23,704 nucleotides of DNA from Apostichopus californicus. Its lineage: Eukaryota; Echinodermata; Holothuroidea; Aspidochirotida; Stichopodidae. This document shows, piece after piece, positions 10,701-20,612 of this stretch. Every line of letters begins with the position of its first letter. Position 1 is the first letter of the stretch. The translations under genes were made by a program, and so were the position numbers. Below the pieces are notes generated by a model that saw only the letters and a list, made by a program, of their open reading frames with translations, searched no databases and was not told the DNA's origin. Location of the stretch: NCBI GenBank assembly GCA_020650975.1, contig JAIPMN010007799.1, forward strand, positions 1-23,704. The letters are read 5' to 3'.

Positions 10701-13700
10701 TCTGAGGTGTTAGGGTTGGATGAATTTGAGTGTCAATTCTCAATGGTAAATCTAATGGCAGAACTTGAATTTGCACAGTTCCTAGTTAGGAAAATGAATT
10801 GAGAGTACCATTCCACTTAGCAGTTTGAGTACAATCTATAAATTCATATTTCTATTGGTCTTGTCAGAAAATGTCTTTCACAGGAATAGCAACACAAGGT
10901 AACTATGTGACTCCCTGCTGCTACTGCTTCTAACTTCATCATTACTTTTATGCTTTCCTCTTGTTTTAGATCCCTGGAGTCGAAGCTGATACCTCTTACC
11001 GATCCAGACATCCTCATACTGGTTACTAACTCAAATGTCAAACATGAGCTGACAGGGAGTGAGTACCCTGCTAGGAGGAAGCAGTGCTATGATGCTGCGG
11101 GCATCCTTGGGAAGAAGAGCCTTCGGGATGCGACGATGGAAGAGTTAGAAGGTCAGTACAGCGTAGTGGACAAAAATTAAAGATCTTAAACAGGAGAGTT
11201 AGAAAATTACTAGTTTTGTCTAACCCATTTTAAACTGTTTGCACATTGGTTTTACGTAAGCCTGACATTATTTGGACGGAGATAATTGGCAAATTTCTTA
11301 TTGGATGGGGAAGCTATTTTGTGACTTTAAAATAGCTTTGTGAATGCTGGGATGCTGTTCGTTACCAACTCTTAGCATTTGCTGTTCATTACCTCCTTGA
11401 CTTGTCATATTTCATCATAAATAATAAAGTAGATTTTGAACTTCTTGGGATTTTCCAAGTTTTGCTTTTACCAAAATGAGAGAGGTAATAACATGCAACA
11501 GTGTCTGGGCGGGCGACAAACAATTTTCTAGATTAAGCTCTTTTGACATCTTGTAAGTTGAACAGAATTAAGACAGGAAATTACCACTTGTCCTTGACAA
11601 GTTTTTGCTACTTTCAAACAGATCATTTGAGGTCATGACAGACCCATGTCGTTGTTAATAGGTTTTGTTGATATATGTAATTTGCACAGAAATTCTGCTG
11701 GTCTGTATAAAAATTAATTTAATTGCCGAAATTTTGTTAAATAATTGTAGTTTTTTTTTTTATATTTTTATATAAAGAAAATAAAGGAAAGATGGATGAA
11801 GTGACCTATCGTAGAGCTCGACATGTCATCGGAGAAATATCAAGAACGCAGACAGCTAGCAAGGCCCTTGCAGATGGAGACTATGAAAAATTTGGTGAAC
11901 TGATGGTCGAGAGTCATAATTCCCTCAGGTATGAATATGTACAATAATAGACCACATTAAATCATAAGTCCATGAGGTACGAATATGTAAAATCATAAAC
12001 CACATTAATTCCATTGGGTATGAATAAGTAAAATCATAGACCACATTCAATCTTAATTCTTTGTGGTACAAATACGTAACATCATAAACCACATTCAATC
12101 ATAAGTCCATGAGGTACGAATACGTAAAATCATAGACCACATTAAATCATAAGTCCATGAGGTACAAATACGTAAAATCATAAAACCACAGTAAATCATA
12201 GATACCATGTCAAAAACCGGCATTATTCCACATTTGTTTTGTTAAATATTAGATGAACACCAGATCTTGCAGTCTTCTTTCTCATTAAAAGTGTGTTTTT
12301 TTTTTAACTTAGTACAAAGCAACTTGACCATACCCACCGAATACAACTCAAAAGCATATTTTACATATTATTGCAAAAAATTTGCAAAAACTCAGCTGAA
12401 AGACCTTCTGGATACTGCATTCAAATTAAATCCTGTGATTCCATATGTTACTTAATACTCTCCTATGGTTGAGTGCATTTGAAGCAATAAACCCTTCCAT
12501 CTGGGAGGTAGTTGGGTTTGAGCCCTGGCCCGCCAAGGTAAGGTTTTTCATCCAGGAGAAATTCATGGAATTCCCATCTGAGATGGTCTTTCAAACTTGT
12601 ACCAAAGCCAAAGCGAGCTAAAACTGTAAATTGAATAGTGCACTCATATATGTAGTGTAATTTACAAGGCATTCAGCTTGTTCCCCCATGCCTTCTTCTT
12701 GGCCAGTTATTATTATCATTGAGCAACTGCAAAATTGTGGCTTTTCCTGCAACTTTTTAGATTCCCTGATAGATATATATTTAATATTTCATTAGATAAG
12801 TATATTTTATATTATTTTATATTTTATAATCTATGTATCGTCTGGATTTTCTTGTCTAGACATGAGTCTGTAAATTCTCTGTGACCACAATTCATTACTG
12901 TTCAGTTCTCTATGCCTGTATATTTCACAGATTCTATTTTATTGCAATCGTTTTATCGTATCGCCATCATATCTTGCACAGCTATATTAAAATCATACCA
13001 GTATGTCTGTTTGATGAAAAGATAACAAAATTTTGTTACTTTTGCATGCAATTATTTACTTTATTTTATTTTATTTTATTATATGTCAGGGATGACTACG
13101 AAGTCAGCTGTGCGGAATTAGATCAACTAGTGTCTGCAGCCATGGAGGTGGAGGGTGTTCTTGGGTCCAGATTAACTGGGGCAGGCTTTGGTGGGTGCAC
13201 TGTTACTATGCTGCGGAGTCGAGTGGTGACAAAAGCAGTGGCAATGATGAAGGTAATTCAACATGACTGTCAGGCCTGCCTATAGACAAAACAGTCCACA
13301 AATTCATTCGAGCATCAATAATATGTTACTTGATAGCATAAACTACCCCAAGTACTGCCTTTTTAGGAGTCATCATTGAGCGCACCTAATTAATTTGACC
13401 AGCCACCGTATGATTGTAAACTCAATGGCCTAACAAAATTAAAAATGTTTCATAAGACAACATTGTTTAGCTTAAAGTATTAATAACAAAGAGACAAATA
13501 ACTACATAAACTGCTTTAACTTAAAGAATATCTCAAAACACTTTTCAGGGTAATTTAAATACATGATGTGAGGCATTGCCTTTAAATTAATAACTTTTTA
13601 GTAGCCCAATATGTTCAAATTGAGACCAAAACCCCTAAACACAAACAATATTCCAAGCTCTGAATATATGACACATGATATAAACTTGGGTTATATAACA

Positions 13701-14673
13701 TTCCTAAGGAGTAATTTAATGTGAGATTGGCATTGCAATGAAACGTTGGCCGATATTATAGTATATAATCATGAATCTTTCATTGCAACTTGACTTTACT
13801 ACTGGCACCCCTGCAACAAAAAAACAAATACATACTCATCTGTTCTCAGAATGCACCAGTTGGGTGTCTTGGGATTTGTGAGAAAAGGAATCCAGATTGT
13901 GTAACCATGATTTTAAAGATGGTATTTGGTAGAAGGAGAATTTTATTCCATTATGAATTGGATAGCCTCCTTGTCAGGTTTGTAAAGTGTGTACTAGTCT
14001 CAGTAAAGCATGGCTTTAAATTCATCATTGCCAGACTAGGTATTCTAGGGGTTCAAACATGGTTTGTAACCCGCCATTGCTAGGTAGACGATCTGGATTG
14101 TTTTCCCATGAATGTCAAAGGTCATTTGAGGTCAACAGAGGGAAAAGGTGTGAAAATCTTGGTATCTCATGTAAGGTCGGTTATGCAGTTCCTTTATTTG
14201 TCAAGTTGATTTCCTGTAATTCTATTAGCGAACTCTACTGATTGTGGTGGAGGTCATAGGTCATTTGAATATATGTGAATATATCAAAAGTGCTATATCT
14301 CCAGAACCAGAACATGAAAGGAGTTCATATGTGTCATGATAGTCTTGTGTGTTGTATAGTTTGTACACAATTTGATGTAGGTCAGAGTTCATTTAAGGTC
14401 ACCAGGTGTCAAAACTTGAACACTATGTAAATATGATATTTCCAGATAGGAAACTGCAGTAGCTGGTATGTATGGCTGCTCTATAATAAGAACAAGAACC
14501 CTATTGTTTTTGGTGGAGGGTACAGGTCATTTGGGTTCTGCAAAGGTTAGACACTGGAAATTTTAAACATGGCATCATTGATTTTCTTCATTCCTTTTCA
14601 GAGCAAGTACAAGGGCACAGCGACATTTTACCTAGCCGTTGCATCGAAGGGTGCCCATAAACTGCTACTGTAA
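7583..14673 (+). CDS. GALK1: Galactokinase, complete, seven coding exons
   Basis: Galactokinase phosphorylates alpha-D-galactose to galactose 1-phosphate with ATP in the cytosol, the first committed step of the Leloir pathway. Exons 7583-7765, 9099-9288, 10088-10346, 10970-11151, 11778-11928, 13090-13252 and 14602-14673 sum to 1200 bp, giving 399 residues plus stop (human GALK1 is 392). All junctions keep frame and all introns are GT-AG. Visible motifs: galactokinase signature [13 protein letters not shown] (42-54); GHMP ATP-binding loop [14 protein letters not shown] (139-152); catalytic Asp in MPCGIMDQF (D193, matching human D186); C-terminal [10 protein letters not shown] (351-360). The start is fixed by an in-frame TAA at 7568-7570 and a G at -3 and +4. 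It resembles GALK1 along its whole length, more than GALK2. Confidence 0.97.
7766..9098 (+). other. GALK1 intron 1
   Basis: A 1333-bp GT-AG intron. It holds a 15-bp tandem duplication (tgacgcaccttcgt words near 7938-7965) and a C-rich patch near 8093-8160. No other gene or clear mobile element is seen. Confidence 0.85.
9099..9288 (+). CDS. GALK1: GALK1 exon 2 (residues 62-124)
   Basis: The acceptor is gtatacag and the donor G|GTAATG. It encodes [14 protein letters not shown], then TTTDGADDP, then [18 protein letters not shown]. These match the human TTSEGADEP and [17 protein letters not shown] segments. It ends in phase 1. Confidence 0.96.
9289..10087 (+). other. GALK1 intron 2
   Basis: A 799-bp intron. 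Its last fifth is an 11-bp minisatellite that ends 12 bases before the exon (separate entry). The rest is ordinary AT-rich sequence. Confidence 0.85.
9922..10075 (+). repeat. 11-bp minisatellite, 14 units, at splice acceptor
   Basis: Fourteen units of exactly 11 bp without indels, typified by ctcatactgtg and ctcataccata. Nearly every unit starts CTCAT (one TTCAT), which fits the loose branch-point consensus YTNAY. The array takes the place of the usual polypyrimidine tract of exon 3. AG occurs inside it only at 9982-9983 and 10037-10038, so the 48 bases before the real acceptor are free of AG. Confidence 0.95.
10088..10346 (+). CDS. GALK1: GALK1 exon 3 with ATP loop and catalytic Asp
   Basis: It follows the acceptor gactcgatag, which has an unusually weak pyrimidine tract. 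It encodes [14 protein letters not shown] (phosphate-binding loop) and [11 protein letters not shown] with catalytic D193, and ends LLIDC plus two bases of Arg at the donor AG|GTTCGT. An insertion-like acidic and serine-rich patch, DPSSPSPDP, sits where human has a short surface loop. Confidence 0.95.
10347..10969 (+). other. GALK1 intron 3
   Basis: A 623-bp intron with a run of 14 C at 10577-10590. No further structure is recognised. Confidence 0.85.
10970..11151 (+). CDS. GALK1: GALK1 exon 4 (residues 212-271)
   Basis: The acceptor is cttgttttag and the donor G|GTCAGT. It encodes [12 protein letters not shown], then [19 protein letters not shown], then [15 protein letters not shown]. All align with human GALK1 (ITNSNVRH, SSEYPVRRRQC, LGKESLREV). 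The codon for residue 272 is split. Confidence 0.96.
11152..11777 (+). other. GALK1 intron 4
   Basis: A 626-bp AT-rich intron ending in a run of T followed by tatataaag. Nothing else is recognised. Confidence 0.85.
11778..11928 (+). CDS. GALK1: GALK1 exon 5 (residues 273-321)
   Basis: The acceptor is in a T-rich and then AT-rich stretch ending tataaag, and the donor is AG|GTATGA. It encodes [15 protein letters not shown], then [20 protein letters not shown], the counterpart of RRARHVVGEIRRT and LMVESHRSL in human. The last 15 exon bases resemble the 48-bp repeat unit that follows in the intron. Confidence 0.95.
11912..12207 (+). repeat. 48-bp minisatellite covering the exon 5 donor site
   Basis: Six copies, marked by ggtatgaat or ggtacgaat, start at 11928, 11976, 12017, 12065, 12113 and 12161; spacing is 48 bp except one 41-bp step. 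Typical content is gaggtacgaatatgtaaaat, then cataaaccacatta, then aatcataagtccat. The first copy contains the true splice donor. The exon end TCATAATTCCCTCAG aligns with the repeat word TCATAAGTCCATGAG at 12 of 15 positions. Confidence 0.93.
11929..13089 (+). other. GALK1 intron 5
   Basis: A 1161-bp intron. It starts inside a 48-bp minisatellite, holds a tRNA-like SINE head in the middle and ends in a TTTTA pentanucleotide run (about 13060-13082) right before the acceptor tgtcag. Confidence 0.85.
12459..12535 (+). repeat. Degenerate tRNA-derived SINE head
   Basis: An A-box-like tggttgagtgc (12466-12476) is followed 38 bp later by a B-box-like ggtttgagccc (12515-12525; 10 of 11 to GGTTCGANNCC). 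This spacing fits an internal RNA polymerase III promoter. The acceptor arms do not pair and the T stem is mostly GU pairs, so it is not a working tRNA gene. A SINE remnant in intron 5 is the best reading. Confidence 0.45.
13090..13252 (+). CDS. GALK1: GALK1 exon 6 with C-terminal GHMP motif
   Basis: The acceptor is atatgtcag and the donor AAG|GTAATT. It encodes [31 protein letters not shown] and a basic helix to AMMK. The motif has TGAG where human GALK1 has TGGG. Ala at this place is also known in the GALK2/Gal1 group, so it is tolerated. It ends in phase 0. Confidence 0.96.
13253..14601 (+). other. GALK1 intron 6
   Basis: A 1349-bp intron. Its last 500 bp are an imperfect array in which phrases such as aggtcatttgaggtcaa and gtgaatatatcaaaagtgct recur in changed form, typical of a diverged repeat family. 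It carries the AGGTCA half-sites listed separately. Confidence 0.8.
14119..14401 (+). promoter_or_regulatory. Cluster of nuclear-receptor-type AGGTCA half-sites
   Basis: AGGTCA-tttg-AGGTCA at 14119-14134 is a perfect DR4. AGGTCA-t-AGGTCA at 14251-14263 is a perfect DR1. AGGTCA-g-AGTTCA at 14379-14391 is a near-DR1, and another AGGTCA lies at 14396-14401 (a further one at 14524-14529 has a degenerate partner). Such direct repeats bind RXR heterodimers or HNF4-like receptors in other animals. The sites sit in a repeat family, so function is only possible. Confidence 0.4.
14602..14673 (+). CDS. GALK1: GALK1 exon 7, C-terminus
   Basis: The acceptor attccttttcag is followed by 23 codons and TAA. 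The peptide [20 protein letters not shown] plus LLL matches the human end, [20 protein letters not shown], at the expected length. Confidence 0.95.
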   Translation, partial: SKYKGTATFYLAVASKGAHKLLL

Positions 14674-14994
14674 AGAATCCAAAGAAAATGTCCACTCCAA
14701 AGAAGATGACAGCTGGATTACAATTTTCTATAACTTTAAACGGTATCATGTGATTGTATTGATTCCTACCAAATCGTTAAAAAAGCTTTATTTTTAAAAT
14801 TTTCAAAACACATAATAACATTACAAGGTGGTGGTAATCAAGTAGAGTACAAGTTTTAGCATTATGATACAAGGATTTGTAAACCAACTCACAGTATATC
14901 CATTCATGTTGTCTGTCATGATAGAGGAAAGTTGGGAGAGGGTGGGGTGTGTTACCCAGGTTGACACCGCACGATTTCTTTCATTATTGTGACC

Positions 14995-15000
14995 AATAAA
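14995..15000 (+). terminator. Candidate GALK1 polyadenylation signal AATAAA
   Basis: The first canonical AATAAA after the galactokinase stop lies 322 bp downstream. Another lies near 15953. The first is the more likely end of the 3' UTR. Confidence 0.5.
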
Positions 15001-15681
15001 GCAACCATTCCAAACTATTAAAGCATCATGACTTAAAAAAAATGCAAATCCCAATTAATCTTTCATTGTGTTAGACTGTTAGTTAATTGTACCTTTTTTT
15101 GAAAATTGTAGGCAGTTATGGAGTAATGTATTATTGTACAGATTCCTTGTAACAGTTGCCCTTGAAGAATGGATTTATAATAGATACAACAGATAAAGTA
15201 ATATATTTAATTTGACCTGCTAACAGTATGAGTCATACTGCGATGAACACTGTACCATTCATTTAATGACTTCAAGATTTAATTTCAAAAGGAAACCAAT
15301 GTATTTGTGTGTGTATTTTGTATTCTGACTGAGGACTTCAACAAAAGAATTCTAGGTCCTCAGATGTGATTCTAAAGAATCTCCAAGTCCTCGCAAGAAT
15401 TCTATTGTGAGGGGTATTATGAAGATTAGGGGACATGGATTTGAACAATGGAAGAAACAATGGGGTCCTCAGTCTGGATGTAAAACACACCTGCGTGTAT
15501 GTGAGTGAGTTATTAATGTGTCCAGGCTTCCTTTTTTTCCTCTCTTTTTTTTTTTTTTAATGTCTCTAGTTTATTTGGTGGTATCAACTTAAATTTGCCA
15601 CATGCTGAAGTAATTATTTGGACGTACAGTATTCACTTGAACAAAGCTTGTCACTTTTGAATTTTCTCGGAGAGGACTAAC

Positions 15682-15870
15682 AATATATCATGGTCAAATA
15701 GGTACACTTTATACTTACGGTAATAATTCAATGTTTACATCAAAATTTAGTCATTATTGAGATTTTCAAGTTTTTGTTAATATATCATGGTCAAATAGGT
15801 ACACTTTATACGGTAATAATTCAATGTTTACATTAAAAATTAGTCATTATTGAGATTTTCAATTTTTTTT
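15682..15870. repeat. 97-bp tandem duplication
   Basis: The segment starting aatatatcatggtcaaatag occurs at 15682 and again at 15779. The copies differ by a 4-base deletion (cttacggtaa against cggtaa) and a few substitutions, so the duplication is recent. Confidence 0.9.
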
Positions 15871-18800
15871 TAAATCATTTTATTAACAATTCTTCTATAA
15901 CAACTCATAAATTTGAGAATTACAAAAATGTGAAATACTAATTAAGTTTCCCAATAAAAGGGATTAATTTTGGGAGAAAGTTTATTAATTTGGAATTCGG
16001 AAAGAGATAACAACCAGCTTCACTTTTTAGATCTTCAAATGGCCTGAACACCTAACCCATACTGTGTTGAACATTGTCACCTAGGTAACATAGAAAGCAG
16101 TTACAAATGCTGAAGAACAGTCGTGTAATGTAGCCTGTTCTTTTTTTCTGAAAAACTTGATGATATCAATATTCAGCTATAGGAGAAAGTAAGATACAAA
16201 ATGTTGTAAAACATTTTGACATTCTTAATGTTGTATGTGTTTAGTAGTCTGTTTTGAATGGATTTCAACCTTTGAATGATTTATTTGTCTATATCTACTT
16301 CAAACTGTACCATGCCTTTCAAAAAGGTGAACTTTGTACAGAAATTCAAAAGTGATAACCAGAGTATCATGTTTGTTTATGACTTTGTGTATTTCTAATC
16401 CTTGATGATAAAAGAAAGAGAATAATAATAAGAAGATGAAGAATTTGCAAAGAAGTGCTTTTGATACTTGCTAGCAGTTAAACTAATCAAACAGACAAGA
16501 TATAACAGTTTATTTTCATATTTTTTTATTATTAGAATAATTACGGTTTGATTGTACACTGATTGTTAGCGACGATATTTTAAGTCTCAAAGACCTACAT
16601 AGGAAATTTAAGTCTTCTATTGGACTGAAAAATATGTAAACCTGGATTATGTAAATATGATACAGTTATGTTTATTCATGAGCATTGGCTGCTTTCATTT
16701 GTATTCTCTCTGCCATTTCCTCCTGAAATGTTTTTTTAATAATTCAAATAATTCAAAGATATATGATGAATAATATAATTTATCAATCACATGATGAGAG
16801 TCATAGTGGTAAAGTATATATTCCTAGATATTTTAATAAATAATAATGTGTGCAACTCGCCATTTATAAATTAGCATATTAATTTAAATAATTTCAAGAA
16901 ACAGATGATATTCATGTGAATGTGTGTTTGTTTGCGTGAATGTTTGTGTGTATGTGAGTCATAATGTCCAAGGATATGACTCAAGAACAATGCAGATAGT
17001 TTTGCAAGAGCTCCATCCATCACGCCAGTGTAGTGCCTTTCAACTATGTGCAACAATGTGCAACGCGATACAATACATTCGTTTGTCATCTTAATGTTAT
17101 TGAAAAGAGAATTTGGTAAGCGTATCAAATATATGTCATATGTTTCCTTACCAGTTCGACTCTGTGGGAGGGGGGGGGGGTAGGTTGAGTGAAGGGGTAA
17201 TGTGATTGATAGAAGTATACACATGGAAAATATATATAATTAATACAGCTGATTCATTATAATTACTTTTATCGCTTTCTTGATCGCAAAATTAGAAAGG
17301 ATGATAAACTTTGATGGAATCGTGTTTTGCTTCTCACGTTTGCGTTTCTACATATCTTACTTTACCGATATACTAAGGAGTCGCTCTGTCAGGAAATTGC
17401 CCCCCTTGAACTGACATGTCCTACCCACCGTATGATAGCTAATGGCTTGGGTTATCATAAAACATTCAACTTTTGCCACCATGACCGTTTAGATTTTGAG
17501 CTAGAAGAGCTCAAATTTATATTAGTGCTCCCCATCTACCAGCTGTCGCTGCGGAATCTTCTTGTTTCACCCAAGGTTTTCTAAAATACCTTGAATCACC
17601 TTCAACCCTCCAGGTTTTTAGACCATCAGTAGTTTATTTCAACCTCTTCAACATCCAATCATAATAAAGACATTGTGATGACTTAGAAAACACCCCAAAA
17701 ATCAACACAGAAGGGCACTTAATGGCTATTTCCCAACTCTTATTGTGGTGCGATACTCTATGAAGTCTAAATAGACGGCGTCCTTTACAATTACTATATC
17801 TGAAGGTAAGCGTCCTTTACATATGTTCTTCAGAGCCGTTGATATCTCTGATGCTCTTCCCTTGATTATTAACTCTTTCCTTATGCAAACTTGGTTTATG
17901 AGGTTCATGCTGCGTTAAATGCCAACTTGTTGGTAGCGTAAAGAACACAGAAACGTTAGATGAACAAAATATGACGAGATCCAAGACGCTGTTTTCCCAA
18001 AACTCTTTTCTAGCATGGCGACCCATGCTGTGAATTTCCTAGGCTAGTATATACTGTCGCCCATAAATTTTTCATAAATTTCCTTTAAGATCGCCAAATA
18101 TGTAGGCCTATTTAGTCATGATTGATTGCATGATTACAATGCAAATTGACTGATTTTATTGCGTTTGATTGCAGGTTGAACGAATTAGTAATTAACAACA
18201 TCATACATACAGACAGTTATCAAAAATATATAAAATAAACATTTCACCGCATGAATGCATGCTCCATAGGACACTTGGCTTACCGATTACCTACAGTACT
18301 TTAATATTATGGGAACCTGGCTCGCAACCGACTGCATAACCTGGGTCGCCCATTTTACGGAACGCCATCCCGGCCAGTCTTTTAGTGAGCTCGAGTCCAT
18401 GCTCCGTATCCTAGCATAGTTACCTGTACTCGCCTTCGCGAACTTGTAACTGTGCTCGGAACATTGTCAATAGTAATTTATAGTAACTAGTACACAGTTA
18501 CGTTCACGTACTCGAGTTAATATGCTTTGTACTCGTACTCATCAAAGGAATTCTACGTGTACTCAAGTTGTTGTACTCGTATTACAAGTTTATTCCCCCC
18601 CCCCCCCCAATAGTTTAGGGATGATGCCTGGATTTATGATATACAACCCATGCTGATAATATTCTATCCATATAGTGTGTTAGCTTGAATGCGATTTTAA
18701 AATAAAGTGACGGCAACTTTATTAAGAATTTATCAATTTCACTTTAGTGATTTTGTCCTTGGTTTGAGATTTCTCATAATTTCGTTTTAATTTATATCAT

Positions 18801-20207
18801 TTCTATACGTCACGCCACAGAACGGTGATGGATTTTTCGATAACACATCAATTGACATATGAAAATAATCCATGATACTGTCCTCGACTCCATGCATTAG
18901 TGGGTTTGTGAAAAAAAAGTGTAACTTAAGACAAAAATGCAAGTTTGCCGAGCAAATGGTTTGTACATTAAAATTGCAGTACCACCTGTCACCATATATA
19001 GGCCAACAATGTCAGTATACATAATGTCAACCCATCGTATAGTGCATTTCACCTTTGGTTTCAACTTTGGAAAATAAACGAACTTAACATCTCTTCATTA
19101 CAAGCAGTTGCAATGAAATAGGTTTTGATGGATGAATAGCGCCAGGTTTGACCCTAGTACAGAAACTAATAAAGATGCCAATTGCGGTAGATGGGAGGAC
19201 TATATAACGCCGTACTACCTACAGATTTCAAGCATTAAGTTTGCTCATACTGAAAAATATATATTGGAAATAAAAGTAATCCCAGATCTGGTGACTTACA
19301 ATTTTGGTGTCGATGATTTTGTGTGAAGGATATAAAGTGTAGTCATAAATAACAGTGTTTCGAAAGATGGTTGGAGCTCAGAGCAAAAAGCAGATACTAC
19401 TTGGTGGAAATTACTAACCATATGGTCGGAAAGAGAAAATGGAGTTTTTTTGCCGAATGGAAAACAATTTCGTATCGGATCGAGTGGAAGTTAGTGCAAT
19501 CGATTGGAAGTTAGCGCTATACCAAGTAAAATTAAGTAATATCCATTTGGATGCGAAGCTCAATGTTCATTGATGACAAAAAATATGAACGCAACAATAA
19601 TTACTAAATCAATATATATTTTTTTCTCGCGAGAATTTTTTCCTCTTTCTTTGAACGACGACATCGCAGAATTTACTCTCGGGGTTGATTGTTATGTACA
19701 TTTTCGTTCTTTCAGGAATTTTGATGAAAATAACAGCTGTTATTGAGCACTTAAGTGATTGAGCGACGGGTACATTGAAAATTTGCCTTAAGAAACTTAA
19801 TAACGTCTTCAAATTTATGTCACTGTCAGTTTAATCTGCGGCATGAAGGAAAGGTGAATTTCAAAATTTTCTGATTAAATATTTATGCGTGCAATTTAAA
19901 ATCAATTTATGTTAAAATAACTGACGGGCTTTAGAGAATGGTGATATTTACATCGTTAAATCGGCTGAACACATGAATAAATAACACATTCGGGCAACGA
20001 TTAGACGAATAGTCTACAAACGTGACAGGGATATTTCACTTCCAAGTAATCCATGAACAAGATATCTTGCCTAATTCTGATGAGGGAAAGATTGTATTTT
20101 AATTTGTATAGCAGGCCTTGACAGATGACATGGAGTAATTTTGCAATGGGGCAATGATTTTTTTTATATTTTATTTTAATATCACTGAGGTTAAACCACG
20201 TGACCAG

Positions 20208-20544
20208 TGACGTTTGGATTGGATTAACTGGTCATGCAATGTTAATTTGTCTTAATAACTGGACACCATACCGTGTAATAAGAGAGACATCGAGGTCTTT
20301 GGGACGCCAAATGCGTTTTTGATATACTCGTAGATGGAACCTACATATGACTTAACGCATCATCAGTAACGTTGCAAGGACGTTTCGATTCGATTAAATT
20401 CGTCATGCGGCAAATGTTAACTTTTTCTTCATAAATTGACACGATACCGTTTGATATTATAAGGGAGATATCAAGGACTTTGGAACGCCAAATATGATGT
20501 TTCTATTCGCTTGATTCTCGTTGATGGAATTTAGCACATGAATG
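20208..20544. repeat. Diverged ~170-bp tandem duplication upstream of GPCR
   Basis: Copy 1 (about 20208-20351) and copy 2 (about 20378-20544) share, in order: gacgtttsgattsgatta, gtcatgc, aatgttaa, gacaccataccgt or gacacgataccgt, gagatatcaaggactttgg or gagacatcgaggtctttgg, acgccaaat, and gttgatggaa or gtagatggaa. They differ at many bases and by small indels, so the event is old. It lies directly before the receptor gene and may hold its promoter. Confidence 0.75.
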
Positions 20545-20563
20545 TTACAATGTGAGTTTCTGT

Positions 20564-20571
20564 TGACGTCA
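20564..20571 (+). promoter_or_regulatory. Perfect cAMP response element TGACGTCA
   Basis: The full palindromic CRE lies 42 bp before the receptor ATG. CREB/ATF proteins bind this octamer in animals. A CACGTG E-box lies further upstream at 20197-20202. The CRE could be promoter-proximal or in the 5' UTR. Confidence 0.45.
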
Positions 20572-20612
20572 TCAATCAACTGCGGTTTTGTAATCAGGCC
20601 GACTACCGTGAC

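Larger units (their letters stand above)
14674..20207. other. Long intergenic region, no gene supported
   Basis: It starts with the galactokinase 3' UTR. After that I find no exon series, no recognisable protein and no RNA gene. Contents include runs of T near 15545, a GT-rich stretch near 16917-16955, a G run near 17168-17179, a C run near 18595-18608, and repeated gtactcg words at 18420-18580. The last looks like an interspersed repeat. Short open frames here (for example minus strand 17726-17908, plus strand 19132-19326) have no family resemblance that I can defend. Confidence 0.6.

Noticed and set aside
11912..12207. Regular repeat array that could look like a CRISPR
   Set aside because: The whole 48-bp unit repeats without unique spacers, and the DNA is eukaryotic with the first copy overlapping an exon.
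17726..17908. Minus-strand frame with VYLDF, reminiscent of reverse transcriptase VIYLDF
   Set aside because: The residues after it do not give the expected KAFD context, there is no YxDD or other RT motif nearby, and the frame is only 60 codons.
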